A DNA stretch of 61,431 bases from contig CAZKZZ010000006.1 in NCBI GenBank assembly GCA_964557375.1, positions 1 through 61,431 of the forward strand, given 5' to 3'. Below the pieces are notes generated by a model. The model made no database searches and had not been told where the DNA came from. It worked only from the letters and a program-made list of their open reading frames with translations. This document shows, piece by piece, positions 34,286-42,484 of the stretch (position 1 is the first letter of the stretch; the number at the start of each line of letters is the position of its first letter). The translations under genes were made by a program, and so were the position numbers. The stretch comes from CAZKZZ01 sp964557375. Lineage in GTDB: Bacteria; Spirochaetota; Spirochaetia; SPDA01; CAZJBZ01.

Positions 34286-35392
34286 ATGAAACACCGCTTT
34301 ACCACCACCCACCAGGTGTTTTTTAAAACGAGCACTTCCCTCCCGGAAAGAAAAAAAGAATCTATTGATCTCGTCGTTACCTCTCCTCCCTATCCGATGA
34401 TAGCCATGTGGGATGACCAATTCTGCAGTATCGACCCTTCTATTCGAGACGCCTTGAGCAGAGATGACGGGATGAGGTCGTTTGAGCTGATGCATCTTCA
34501 GCTCGATGCGGTATGGGATGAATGTGCCCGTCTCCTAAAACCGGGCGGTTTTGCCTGCGTAAATATTGGTGACGCTACCCGGACCCTCGGGAAACAGTTC
34601 AGGCTCTATCCGAACCATTCCCGTATTATCGATAAATTCTTGAAATTACAGTTTACCGTACTCCCCCTGATTCTCTGGAGAAAACAGACCAATGCTCCGA
34701 ATAAGTTTATGGGTTCCGGTATGCTTCCTGCGGGAGCTTATGTTACCCTGGAGCATGAATACATTCTCGTTTTTCGAAAAGGGAAGAAGAGGACCTTTAC
34801 TAGTGAAAAAGAGAAGCTTTTAAGGCAGCAAAGTGCCTTTTTTTGGGAAGAACGGAACCAGTGGTTCTCCGATGTGTGGGACTTTAAAGGTACTCTGCAA
34901 GAGTTCGAAACAGCCTCTCGAAATTCACCGAGAAAGCGCACCGGCGCGTTTCCGTTCGAACTGGCGTATCGGCTTATCAATATGTATTCGCTCTATAATG
35001 ATACAGTCTATGATCCTTTTTTGGGTACAGGAACGACGCTTGCCGCGAGTATTGTTTCCGGACGAAACTGTGTCGGGGTCGAACTGATGGAAGAGTTTGA
35101 ACCCGTAATCGATGATACGGTTTCCCGATTTTATAATAAGGCAAACCTAATAATTACTTCGAGATTGGAGCGGCACTGTCGGTTTATCCGCGAACGGCAG
35201 CTTGCCGGAAAGAAGATCAATCATACCAACGAGATCTACCGTTTTCCTGTGGTGACCGGACAGGAGAAATCGGCACTCTTCCCGTATGTAGAGACCATTT
35301 CAAAAACCGGGAAGGGCGCATACACGGCAACCCATTTTGTGGCTTCCGAAAGAGGGTATGCGGAAGGCATCGAGCTGTCCGGTTTTACGTAG
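34286..35392 (+). CDS. Solitary DNA methyltransferase (SPPY, beta-type)
   Basis: 368 residues. Catalytic motif SPPY at 33-36 (DLVVTSPPYPMIAMWD), substrate-region LLKPGGFACVNIGD, and AdoMet motif DPFLGTGTTLAA about 250. The order catalytic-then-AdoMet marks the beta class; SPPY favours N4-cytosine, though N6-adenine is possible. No restriction endonuclease or specificity gene adjoins, so it is probably an orphan regulatory or remnant modification enzyme. The C-terminal ~80 residues are unlike the core and may recognise DNA. AAGAGG touches the ATG directly, an odd ribosome-site spacing. Confidence 0.85.
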   Translation: MKHRFTTTHQVFFKTSTSLPERKKESIDLVVTSPPYPMIAMWDDQFCSIDPSIRDALSRDDGMRSFELMHLQLDAVWDECARLLKPGGFACVNIGDATRTLGKQFRLYPNHSRIIDKFLKLQFTVLPLILWRKQTNAPNKFMGSGMLPAGAYVTLEHEYILVFRKGKKRTFTSEKEKLLRQQSAFFWEERNQWFSDVWDFKGTLQEFETASRNSPRKRTGAFPFELAYRLINMYSLYNDTVYDPFLGTGTTLAASIVSGRNCVGVELMEEFEPVIDDTVSRFYNKANLIITSRLERHCRFIRERQLAGKKINHTNEIYRFPVVTGQEKSALFPYVETISKTGKGAYTATHFVASERGYAEGIELSGFT

Positions 35393-35457
35393 ACAGAATA
35401 ACCGGGAAAGATTTAGAATTGGCAATAGCCCAAAAAACTGAAAGAGAGGAACCGAAA

Positions 35458-35931
35458 ATGGCGGACAACGGTCACTATATGCAGGAAGCGTTAAAAGAGG
35501 CACTTCACGGTGTACATCATAATCACGGCGGTCCGTTCGGTGCTGTCATTGTACGTGATGGAGAAATTATTGCCCGCGCCCACAATGAGGTAATTCACAC
35601 AAACGACCCCACCGCACATGCTGAGATATTGGCTATTCGCAGGGCCTCATTAGTAGTAAACAGCTTTGATCTCCATGATTGTGTTCTCTATACGACCTGT
35701 GAACCGTGTCCTATGTGTTTTGCCGCTATCCACTGGGCTAAGATCTCAAGGGTCTACTACGGCTGTACGAGAAAGGACGCTGCGGAAATCGGTTTTGATG
35801 ATGAATATATTTACGAAGTAATAAAAGGTACTGCCAAACAACCACGGGTCGAGATGCTCTGCACCTGCCATGATGAATGCAGGGCCGCATTCAGAGAATG
35901 GGAACAGAAAGAAGATAAGGTACTGTACTAA
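35458..35931 (+). CDS. guaD: Guanine deaminase-like nucleobase deaminase
   Basis: 157 residues from the ATG at 35458 (GAGAGG upstream); an earlier in-frame start at 35419 is less likely. CDA-fold motifs: PTAHAEILAI (His54 zinc ligand, Glu56 catalytic) and TTCEPCPMC (Cys84, Cys87). GGPFGAVIVRDGEII and DAAEIGFDDEYIYEVI resemble Bacillus GuaD, which deaminates guanine to xanthine. TadA is the main alternative, but the GFDD-YIY segment favours GuaD. Confidence 0.82.
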   Translation: MADNGHYMQEALKEALHGVHHNHGGPFGAVIVRDGEIIARAHNEVIHTNDPTAHAEILAIRRASLVVNSFDLHDCVLYTTCEPCPMCFAAIHWAKISRVYYGCTRKDAAEIGFDDEYIYEVIKGTAKQPRVEMLCTCHDECRAAFREWEQKEDKVLY

Positions 35932-35955
35932 AGGTGATGTACTAACGGAAGTTCG

Positions 35956-36882
35956 ATGGGTTTACTACTCTGGATAATACTATTTGTCATCAGCCTGGCA
36001 GTTCTCGTCAAATCGTCGGATATTTTTATTGACTCATCCGAGAAGATCGGCCTGTTTTTGGGCCTTCCCTCTTTTATTGTGGGAGTCATTATCGTTGCTT
36101 TCGGGACATCGCTGCCCGAACTGGTTTCATCAATTATTGCGGTGGTGGAAGGCTCATCTGAAATTGTGGTCGGGAATGCGTTGGGTTCGAACATCACCAA
36201 CATTTTTCTCGTTTTAGGCATAACTGCAGTAATCGGAAAAGAGTTTTCAATAAACTACAATCTGATGCGTGTGGACCTCCCCTTTCTCTTGGGAAGCGCT
36301 ATTCTGATTGCCTTGATGCTGCTCGACAGTGTGTTCAGTTTTACCGAGGCACTCATCTCCCTGGTTTGTCTGGGCATCTATATTTTCAACTCACTGCGGA
36401 TGAAAAACGGGGAAGATGAGCAGAAACCGGAAAGGCCGAAAGTGCTTACATGGGTCCTGCTGGCTGCAAGCCCCGTATTTGTTTATCTCGGGGCCAAATA
36501 TACGGTGCGTTCCGTTATTCAGATCTCTACATTGCTCGGGATCGGCAGTGAGGTGATTGCTTTGAGTGCCGTAGCACTCGGTACATCGCTTCCGGAGGTG
36601 GTCGTCTCCATAGCGGCAGCCCGACGTGGCAATCCGGAGATGTCGGTGGGGAATATCATCGGGTCCAATATCTTTAACACTTTTGCCGTCTTGGGTATCC
36701 CCGCGTTGATAGGGCCGCTTGCGATCCCTTCGAATATCCGAAGTTTCGCTATCCCTGTTTTTCTCGGTGCTACGGTACTCTGTATCCTGGTAACGATGGA
36801 ACGGAAGGTCAACCGATGGGCGGGCAGTCTCTTTCTCATCTTCTATATCTTTTTCATCGGAAAGCTTTTCAATTTCTTTTAA
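35956..36882 (+). CDS. CaCA-family Na+/Ca2+ (or K+) exchanger
   Basis: 308 residues, about ten membrane segments in two halves. Each half has the alpha-repeat GTSLPELVSS (about 51-60) and GTSLPEVVVS (about 213), with acidic Glu for ion binding, plus VGNALGSNITN and VGNIIGSNIFN. Resembles YrbG-type inner-membrane antiporters. Starts 24 bp after guaD. Confidence 0.88.
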   Translation: MGLLLWIILFVISLAVLVKSSDIFIDSSEKIGLFLGLPSFIVGVIIVAFGTSLPELVSSIIAVVEGSSEIVVGNALGSNITNIFLVLGITAVIGKEFSINYNLMRVDLPFLLGSAILIALMLLDSVFSFTEALISLVCLGIYIFNSLRMKNGEDEQKPERPKVLTWVLLAASPVFVYLGAKYTVRSVIQISTLLGIGSEVIALSAVALGTSLPEVVVSIAAARRGNPEMSVGNIIGSNIFNTFAVLGIPALIGPLAIPSNIRSFAIPVFLGATVLCILVTMERKVNRWAGSLFLIFYIFFIGKLFNFF

Positions 36883-36954
36883 ACAAATACATTGATTCTC
36901 TTTTTTACTTCGGTCATAATAATCGGATTATAGAAGGTAGAAGGAGAACGTCTC

Positions 36955-38364
36955 ATGAATTTTGAGTGGATGGTTTTTGTCGAGTTGGGCATCGTCTCTC
37001 TGGCCCTTCTGATAGGTACGGTTATTCGGGCTAACACCGCTTTTTTTCAACGGTTTCTCATTCCCAATTCCATCACAGGCGGCGTACTTCTTCTTCTTTT
37101 CTATACCTTCCTCGCCCCCCGGTTCGGCATGGATACGAGCTTTCTCGAGAATATGGTGTTTCATCTGTTGAACATCTCTTTCGTGGCTATGAGTCTGCGC
37201 AAATCGACGAGAACAGCGGGAAAAAAGGGGCCCGCCTATTCCACCTCGGTGGTAATTCTTTCTCAGTACGTACTGCAGGGAGTGTTGGGCTTTTCCCTCA
37301 CCATCTTGCTCATTAAGACATTTATCCCTGACCTGTTTCCGACATTCGGGTTTTTCATACCTATGGGTTTCTGTCTCGGACCGGGACAGGCATTCGCAAT
37401 CGGTTCAAAATGGGAAGCTCCGGTGTATGGATTCGAAGGGTCCGGTTCCGTGGGGCTCACCTTTGCAGCAATCGGATTTTTCTGGGCCATTTTCGGAGGT
37501 ATGGTTCTGGTCAACATCGCCATAAGAAAGGGGTGGGTCAAGCGGCCCGGAGATATCACCGGACAGACGCCCGGAAACCGCAGCGGGCTGTATAAGCGGG
37601 GCGACCAGATCCCCATCGGTGCCCATCTGACCACCCAGAGTGAAGCGATAGAATCCTTTTCATTCAATTTTGCCATCGTCCTGGTGGTGTATCTGATAAC
37701 ATACCTATTTCTCGAGCTTGTAACGTTTCTCCTCTCTTTTACAGGCCCACTGGGTGCCGGCCTGGCGGAAAGTCTCTGGGGGATCTCGTTTATCTTTGCG
37801 GCCCTCTTCGGGTTGGGTACGAAAAAGCTGCTCATCGCTCTCAATCAGGACCATGTTTTGGAAACGGGAACGTTGACAAGGACTGCCGGGTTCTCGGTGG
37901 ATTTTATGGTCGCGGCTTCTATCGGAGCAATATCGGTGGCAGTCGTCGCCCAGTACTGGGTTCCTATTCTGATTATGGGAGTCGTTGCCGGTTTTTTTAT
38001 CATGGTGACCCTCCTCTGGATGAGTTCCCGTATCTTTTTCGATTTTAAGTTCGAGCGGACGATACTTCTCTATGGTGCTTTGACGGGAACACTCCCCTCC
38101 GGCCTCACTCTCCTTCGGGTGGTGGACCCGGAGTTCAGGACACCTGCCGCTTCTGATTATATCCCCGCGGCGGGTTTGATGTTCGTGTTTGCCATTCCCT
38201 ACATTCTGATGGTGGACCTGCCTGCGTACGGCTATCGTTACGGCGAGCCGATCTACTATTGGATTACTGCAGCCATTTTTGCGGCGTATCTGGCCTATGT
38301 CGGAATAGCTTTTTTCATCATAACCAAGGGACGGAGGAAATCACCCCATCTGTGGCGACGGTAA
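36955..38364 (+). CDS. GltS-type sodium/glutamate symporter family protein
   Basis: 469 residues, about twelve hydrophobic segments in an inverted-repeat arrangement. LGPGQAFAIGSKWE, the paired PSGLTLLRVVDPE and FEGSGSVGLTFAA are typical of the GltS (ESS) family, which takes up glutamate with Na+. AGAAGGAGAA precedes the ATG. Substrate not proven. Converges with the FAH-family gene, stops 6 bp apart. Confidence 0.8.
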   Translation: MNFEWMVFVELGIVSLALLIGTVIRANTAFFQRFLIPNSITGGVLLLLFYTFLAPRFGMDTSFLENMVFHLLNISFVAMSLRKSTRTAGKKGPAYSTSVVILSQYVLQGVLGFSLTILLIKTFIPDLFPTFGFFIPMGFCLGPGQAFAIGSKWEAPVYGFEGSGSVGLTFAAIGFFWAIFGGMVLVNIAIRKGWVKRPGDITGQTPGNRSGLYKRGDQIPIGAHLTTQSEAIESFSFNFAIVLVVYLITYLFLELVTFLLSFTGPLGAGLAESLWGISFIFAALFGLGTKKLLIALNQDHVLETGTLTRTAGFSVDFMVAASIGAISVAVVAQYWVPILIMGVVAGFFIMVTLLWMSSRIFFDFKFERTILLYGALTGTLPSGLTLLRVVDPEFRTPAASDYIPAAGLMFVFAIPYILMVDLPAYGYRYGEPIYYWITAAIFAAYLAYVGIAFFIITKGRRKSPHLWRR

Positions 38365-38370
38365 TTAAAT

Positions 38371-39269
38371 TCAAGGCTCTTTACGGACCGGGTTGCGCAG
38401 TGTTCCGATCCCTTCGATTTCGACTTCGACAGTATCTCCATCTGCGATGGGACCTANNNNNNNNNNNNNNNNNNNNNNNNNNNNNNNNNNNNNNNNNNNN
38501 NNNNNNNNNNNNNNNNNNNNNNNNNNNNNNNNNNNNNNNNNNNNNNNNNNNNNNNNGTTCCGATCCCTTCGATTTCGACTTCGACAGTATCTCCATCTGC
38601 GATGGGACCTATTCCTGCAGGCGTCCCTGTCAAAATGATGTCGCCCTCTTCGAGAACAAAGTTTTTTGAAACAAACGCGATAATCTCACGGATACCGAAG
38701 ATCATAAACGAGGTGTTGGAGTGCTGGACCTCCTTTCCGTTGAGCCTGGTAATGATCTCGACTTTCTGAGGGTCCCATCTGTTCGGTTCCCCGGGTTCCG
38801 TGTGAAACGCGGTTTTGTCGGCGGGCATAACGGCCGGACCGATCGGCCCGAAGGTGTCGAGAGACTTTCCCCGAAACCATCCGGACTTGTCTCCCCGTTG
38901 AAAATTCCGCTGGGTCACATCGTTCATACAGGTAAACCCGAAAATCATTCGATGGGCTTCTTCCGGAGCAACAGCCTTGCACCGTCTCCCGATCAATAGC
39001 GCAAGCTCCCCCTCATAATCGATTCTCGGATCTTCGAATTGATACTCATCGATAAACGCGGGAAGAATGATCGGATCTCCCGGACCGATGAGCACGTTTG
39101 GTGTTTTGGGAAAGAGGACCGGTTCTTCAGGGACATCAGTGCTGAACCCTTTTACTTTTACGGTTTCACTCTCCGCGATATGGTCTCTATAGTTGAGACC
39201 GAGCGCGATGATTTTTGAAGGTCTTACCGTATACTCTCTTTCTGTTCCGATGATTGGTAGGGTTATCAT
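38371..39269 (-). CDS. Fumarylacetoacetate hydrolase (FAH) family protein, split by a false gap
   Basis: If the 100 N and one copy of the flanking 55-bp duplicate are removed, the frame continues through GIGTLRNPVRKEP to a TGA at 38371, the normal C-terminus of this family, giving a complete protein of about 247 residues. Motifs: ALGLNYRDHIAES, YEGELALLIGRR (metal-binding Glu), FTCMNDVTQRNFQR, DTFGPIGPAVM, and EGDIILTGTPAGIG. Family members hydrolyse or hydrate acylpyruvates, ureidoglycolate or 2-oxo-3-deoxy acids; substrate unassigned. The start overlaps the upstream 122-residue gene (ATGA). Confidence 0.88.
38402..38611. other. Assembly artefact: 100 N flanked by an identical 55-bp sequence
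   Basis: Positions 38402-38456 and 38557-38611 are the same 55 bases, with 100 N at 38457-38556 between. This is what a de Bruijn assembler with k=55 gives when two contigs that end in the same k-mer are scaffolded without merging. Deleting 155 bp restores one open FAH-family gene, so no DNA appears to be missing. Confidence 0.9.
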
Positions 39270-39634
39270 AATCTATGAATAAACCGTTTAAACCAGGTTG
39301 TGTCAAGGGAGAGGACCAGTCCGATGATACTCCCGGAGAAGGTAAGCCCGAGGAGTACGAACACAAATTCAGTAAGCGGGCCGACTACGAGAAGGATCTG
39401 CCTGGAAAATGAAATACTCGAGCCGAAAAAAATGAGAAGGAGCAGATTGTAGAGTGTAAGCGCGGTCCAAAGGGTCGCCTTTCGGGCGAATCGGTTCTCC
39501 CTCCCGGTCATCTCCATTACCCTGTCTGCAACACCTCCCTTTTCGAGAAATACCCGCACCTTTTCCGCATCAGGACCGGGAAATTCGATGTGTGAAAGGA
39601 TTGTCTCTAGTTCTCTATTCGTTCTTATATCCAT
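39266..39634 (-). CDS. Small membrane protein in the ECF-sigma operon, possible anti-sigma partner
   Basis: 122 residues. Charged cytosolic N-terminus (1-50; DAEKVRVFLEKGGVADRVMEMTGRENRFARK) then two membrane segments (about 53-70 and 82-108) and a short basic tail. No zinc anti-sigma (HxxxCxxC) motif. Its position directly after the sigma gene, with a 20-bp overlap, makes an anti-sigma role plausible but unproven. Confidence 0.65.
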   Translation of the reverse strand: MDIRTNRELETILSHIEFPGPDAEKVRVFLEKGGVADRVMEMTGRENRFARKATLWTALTLYNLLLLIFFGSSISFSRQILLVVGPLTEFVFVLLGLTFSGSIIGLVLSLDTTWFKRFIHRL

Positions 39635-40208
39635 TATTATTTTCTCCTCTCTTAAAGGGTGAATACAGGCTGAGTCGTTTTAAACCGCTGCTTATCAGCT
39701 CTTTTGCCCTTCGAATATGTGATTTGATCGTATTGACCGGAATTTCAGTTATTTCGGCTATTTCCGGGTAGCTCAATCCGTCAAAATAGTGCATCTTGAT
39801 CACGATATGGTACGATTCGGGGAGTGATGATACGAGCTTCTGGATGATATTCTGTGTCTCGTGCTCAATGGCGGAAGATTCCGGATTAATGGAGGAGTCC
39901 TCGATCTCCCCATGTGCTTCGAGAGGACTCAAATTGAAACGCTTTACCCTGTACGTATTTACGGCAAGGTTAAAGGCGAGTTTGTACAGCCATCCGGAGA
40001 AGGGAACATCCCCTTTGAACGTCTTCAGCTTGTCGAATGCCCTGATAAAAACATCCTGCGAAAAATCTTCCGCGTCTTCCGTGTTGCGAAAAAACTTGAG
40101 CCCGAGATAGTAAATCTTCCCCTGGTGTCGTTCGATCAACGCCCGAAATGAGGTGTGGTCACCACGTAGAACTTCTTTTACCAGGCTATTATCGTTCTTG
40201 TTGTTCAC
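39615..40208 (-). CDS. ECF-type (sigma-70 family) RNA polymerase sigma factor
   Basis: 197 residues with a GTG start. Region 2: KIYYLGLKFFRNTEDAEDFSQDVFIRAFDKL and FSGWLYKLAFNLAVNTYR (-10 recognition). Region 4: LPESYHIVIKMHYFDGLSYPEIAEITEIPVNTIKSHIRRAKELI (-35 recognition). It lacks other sigma regions. It overlaps both the preceding and the following gene by exactly 20 bp, implying tight translational coupling. Signal unknown. Confidence 0.9.
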   Translation of the reverse strand: MNNKNDNSLVKEVLRGDHTSFRALIERHQGKIYYLGLKFFRNTEDAEDFSQDVFIRAFDKLKTFKGDVPFSGWLYKLAFNLAVNTYRVKRFNLSPLEAHGEIEDSSINPESSAIEHETQNIIQKLVSSLPESYHIVIKMHYFDGLSYPEIAEITEIPVNTIKSHIRRAKELISSGLKRLSLYSPFKRGENNNGYKNE

Positions 40209-40563
40209 GTTCTCGATCGCGTTTTTTCTTTATCACAATGAAATAAGTGATGATGCCGAGACCGGAAGTAGTGGGAATGATACCGCCCAGTAATGATGCG
40301 TCGAGTCCGTTATAGATGAGAAAAAATAAAAAGAGTCCCACACCGACAAAAAGCGCGACGATCCCGACGAGCAGCAGTTTTTCATCCAGATATGTCGGTT
40401 TCGGTTCACCCCCTTTTTCGATGATGGTTTTATTCTTTTTATATTCCCAGAGAAAAAAGAAGAATGAAAGAAGGCCGAAGACGACGACCGCGATGAGCGG
40501 AAGAATGGCTATCATCAGTTGAGACGCTGGTGTTAATCCGGTAGGGGCAGTTTGTAACAGCAT
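40189..40563 (-). CDS. Small membrane protein heading the ECF-sigma operon
   Basis: 124 residues with three hydrophobic segments (about 14-40, 64-85, 90-110) separated by a basic loop (WEYKKNKTIIEKGG) and a strongly charged C-terminus (KKKRDREREQQER). It resembles short DUF6249-like membrane proteins found next to ECF sigma genes. GAGGAAC ribosome site. May sense the membrane signal for the operon (inference). Confidence 0.65.
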   Translation of the reverse strand: MLLQTAPTGLTPASQLMIAILPLIAVVVFGLLSFFFFLWEYKKNKTIIEKGGEPKPTYLDEKLLLVGIVALFVGVGLFLFFLIYNGLDASLLGGIIPTTSGLGIITYFIVIKKKRDREREQQER

Positions 40564-40627
40564 ATAGTACGTTCCTCGTTTTTAACAAACGACCAGTAAA
40601 TCCGCCGTTTGGTTGCAAAAAACTACC

Positions 40628-40710
40628 ATGACTTTCCTGAAAAAAGGGATTTTTTCAGGAAAGTTAAGGAGTTTTGGCTAAATTAGCCAAAACTCCACTT
40701 CTGTTTAAAG
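40628..40710. repeat. Composite palindromic repeat, second type, left copy
   Basis: Two adjoining palindromes. ACTTTCCTGAAAAAA (40631-40645) pairs with 40650-40664 (4-nt loop), and GGAGTTTTGGCTAA (40668-40681) pairs with 40683-40696 around one base. The block is present in inverted orientation at 42352-42466: 40649-40678 equals the reverse complement of 42416-42445 over 30 of 30 bases, 40628-40645 matches 42449-42466 (18 of 18), and 40683-40710 matches 42352-42379 at 26 of 28. The two copies bracket the radical SAM gene. Confidence 0.88.
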
Positions 40711-40712
40711 TT

Positions 40713-40746
40713 GTCTTCTGCAAAAACTTTAGATTTTGCAGAAGAC
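40713..40746. repeat. Hairpin with CTGCAAAA stem
   Basis: Thirteen-base arms GTCTTCTGCAAAA (40713-40725) and complement (40734-40746) with an 8-nt loop. Similar in style to the TGCAAAAAT family. Lies between the composite repeat and the radical SAM promoter. Confidence 0.75.
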
Positions 40747-40759
40747 TCTATCATATTTT

Positions 40760-40788
40760 TTGATTTTTCTGCAACCTTTCAGTATCTT
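40760..40788 (+). promoter_or_regulatory. Probable promoter of the radical SAM gene
   Basis: TTGATT (40760-40765), 17-bp spacer, TATCTT (40783-40788). AGAGGA lies ahead of the ATG at 40827. Confidence 0.55.
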
Positions 40789-40826
40789 AACTGTCGTATA
40801 GAAAAAAGAATGAATAGAGGATACTT

Positions 40827-42263
40827 ATGATCAAAAACATACTATTGGTAGAACCAAAATCTCCGGATTTCAACATATTTTCGCTTTTCAAGATCCCCAG
40901 GCTCGGGGTCGCGATACTTGGTACGCTGGCCGAAAAGGCTGGATACAACGTCAAAATCGTCTATGGCGAGGCCGTGGCACTCAAACAGGAGCATATTCTG
41001 TGGGCCGATCTGGTAGGCTTTTCTATGATTACCTCTACAGCTCCGGAGGGATACCGGCTTGCGAGGATGGTCAGAGCGCTGGATGAAAAACACGGGGTAA
41101 ATCGGCCGATCGTCTTCGGCGGGGTCCATGTTACGTTTAAACCGGAAGAGGCCCTGTTAGAGGGTGATTACGTATTTCGGGGAGAAGCTGACAAAACATT
41201 TGTTCCTTTCTTAGAGCAGTTGAACAACGGAGGGGACGTTACCGACATTCCCGGTATTAGTTTTCGAAGAGGTGAGCAGATCGTGCATAATCCTCTGCCG
41301 GAAGAGCGTACAAGCATGGAAGAAGTCCCTACTCCCAATTGGAGTCTGTTTCTCGATTATACGCCCACGATAGGGATCGCCATGACATCACGGGGCTGCC
41401 CCTACGACTGCAGTTTCTGTTCGGTGACCCCGATGTTCGGAAAGAGGTACAGAAAGCGTCCTATCGACTTAATTATAGAGGATTTGGCTTCCGTAAAGAC
41501 GAAAAGCGTATTCTTCTACGATGATCACTTTACAGCCGACAAAAAGCGGACCAAAGAGCTTTTGCGGAGAATTATCGAAGAGCGGGGAAAGCGTCACCAC
41601 GTACAAACCTTTTCCGCGCAGGTGAGGTCCGATATCGCGAAAGACTCGGAGCTGCTCGACCTCATGGCTGAAGCAGGATTCAAAACCCTTTTTATCGGGC
41701 TCGAATCGGTCAATCCGGAAAGTCTCAAACTGTACAACAAGGCGCAAAAGGTCGAAGACATCATCTACTCGATAGAGGAAATCCATAAGAGAAAGATGAA
41801 AATTCACGGCATGTTCGTATTCGGCTCGGATGCCGATAAAATGGAAACATTTACTGAGACGGTCCGTTTTGCAAAGAAAAGTGCTATTGAGACCGTCCAG
41901 TTTCTCATTCTCACTCCGCTTCCCGGGTCCAGGCATTATGAGGCGTTGGAACAGGAAAAACGGATTCTCTCCAGCGACTGGTCTCGATATGATGCCTTTA
42001 ATGCCGTATATCTTCCTAAAAATCTCTCTCCTTATGAACTGCAGAAGGGTATGCTGCGGGCGATGAAGCGGTTCTACTCGCCGTTGAATATGCTTCGATG
42101 GCTGCTGCGCGGTAAGACCGGAGTTTTTGTTTTCCAGATGTATGGGTATATTACACTGCGGTTGTGGATCTGGAACAATAGGAGGGCGTTGAAGAGAATG
42201 AAGCGGGACAGCAGAGAGATTTTTCTCCCCGAAATAATGCGTGCTCCCTGTCTGCACTCGTAG
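40827..42263 (+). CDS. B12-binding-domain radical SAM enzyme
   Basis: 478 residues. N-terminal cobalamin-binding-like fold (about 1-140: LLVEPKSPDFN, PRLGVAILGTLAEKAGYNVKIV, VFGGVHVTFKPEEALLEGDYVFRGE) without the DxHxxG cobalt-ligand motif. The radical SAM core has SRGCPYDCSFCSV (CxxxCxxC, about 188-200), VFFYDDHFT and FIGLESVNPESLKLYNK. The C-terminal ~100 residues are basic and hydrophobic. Such proteins methylate or rearrange lipids, cofactors or other unreactive carbons; the substrate cannot be assigned. Isolated, with its own promoter and terminator, and flanked by inverted repeats. Confidence 0.85.
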   Translation: MIKNILLVEPKSPDFNIFSLFKIPRLGVAILGTLAEKAGYNVKIVYGEAVALKQEHILWADLVGFSMITSTAPEGYRLARMVRALDEKHGVNRPIVFGGVHVTFKPEEALLEGDYVFRGEADKTFVPFLEQLNNGGDVTDIPGISFRRGEQIVHNPLPEERTSMEEVPTPNWSLFLDYTPTIGIAMTSRGCPYDCSFCSVTPMFGKRYRKRPIDLIIEDLASVKTKSVFFYDDHFTADKKRTKELLRRIIEERGKRHHVQTFSAQVRSDIAKDSELLDLMAEAGFKTLFIGLESVNPESLKLYNKAQKVEDIIYSIEEIHKRKMKIHGMFVFGSDADKMETFTETVRFAKKSAIETVQFLILTPLPGSRHYEALEQEKRILSSDWSRYDAFNAVYLPKNLSPYELQKGMLRAMKRFYSPLNMLRWLLRGKTGVFVFQMYGYITLRLWIWNNRRALKRMKRDSREIFLPEIMRAPCLHS

Positions 42264-42285
42264 AAGCTCTCGGGGGTCAAACCAT

Positions 42286-42330
42286 AAAAAAAAATGCACA
42301 TGAGCATGGGGTCACCCATGCTCATGTGCA
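42286..42330. terminator. Bidirectional intrinsic terminator
   Basis: A9 (42286-42294), then a perfect 16-bp stem (42295-42310 with 42315-42330) with loop GTCA. On the minus strand the stem is followed by T9, a classical terminator for the response-regulator genes coming from the right. On the plus strand the stem alone, with a weak AATTTT tail, would stop the radical SAM transcript. Confidence 0.85.
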
Positions 42331-42351
42331 GAAATAATTTTACATAAACTT

Positions 42352-42466
42352 TTTTAAATAGAAGTGGAGTTTTGGCTAAGAGTTTACTGTGTATTAAAGT
42401 AAATACTGCTAATTTGCCAAAACTCCTTAACTTTCCTGAAAAAATACTTTTTTTCAGGAAAGTCAT
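42352..42466. repeat. Composite palindromic repeat, second type, right copy (inverted)
   Basis: The same modules as 40628-40710 in reverse order and orientation: AGAAGTGGAGTTTTGGC on the left, GCCAAAACTCC at 42416-42426, then the CCTGAAAAA hairpin with arms 42430-42444 and 42449-42463. The centre of the GTTTTGGC palindrome holds about 33 extra A/T-rich bases with a smaller inverted repeat (AGTTTACT and AGTAAATACT). A (TA)n run follows at 42466-42478. Confidence 0.88.
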
Positions 42467-42484
42467 ATATATATATATAAAAAC

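Noticed and set aside
38402..38611. 55-bp direct repeat as a biological duplication or insertion site
   Set aside because: It abuts a 100-N placeholder exactly, and one copy suffices to complete the gene, so it is an assembly overlap.
42466..42478. (TA)n run as a microsatellite phase switch
   Set aside because: Only about six units, outside any gene or promoter core, adjoining the repeat; too short to argue for phase variation.
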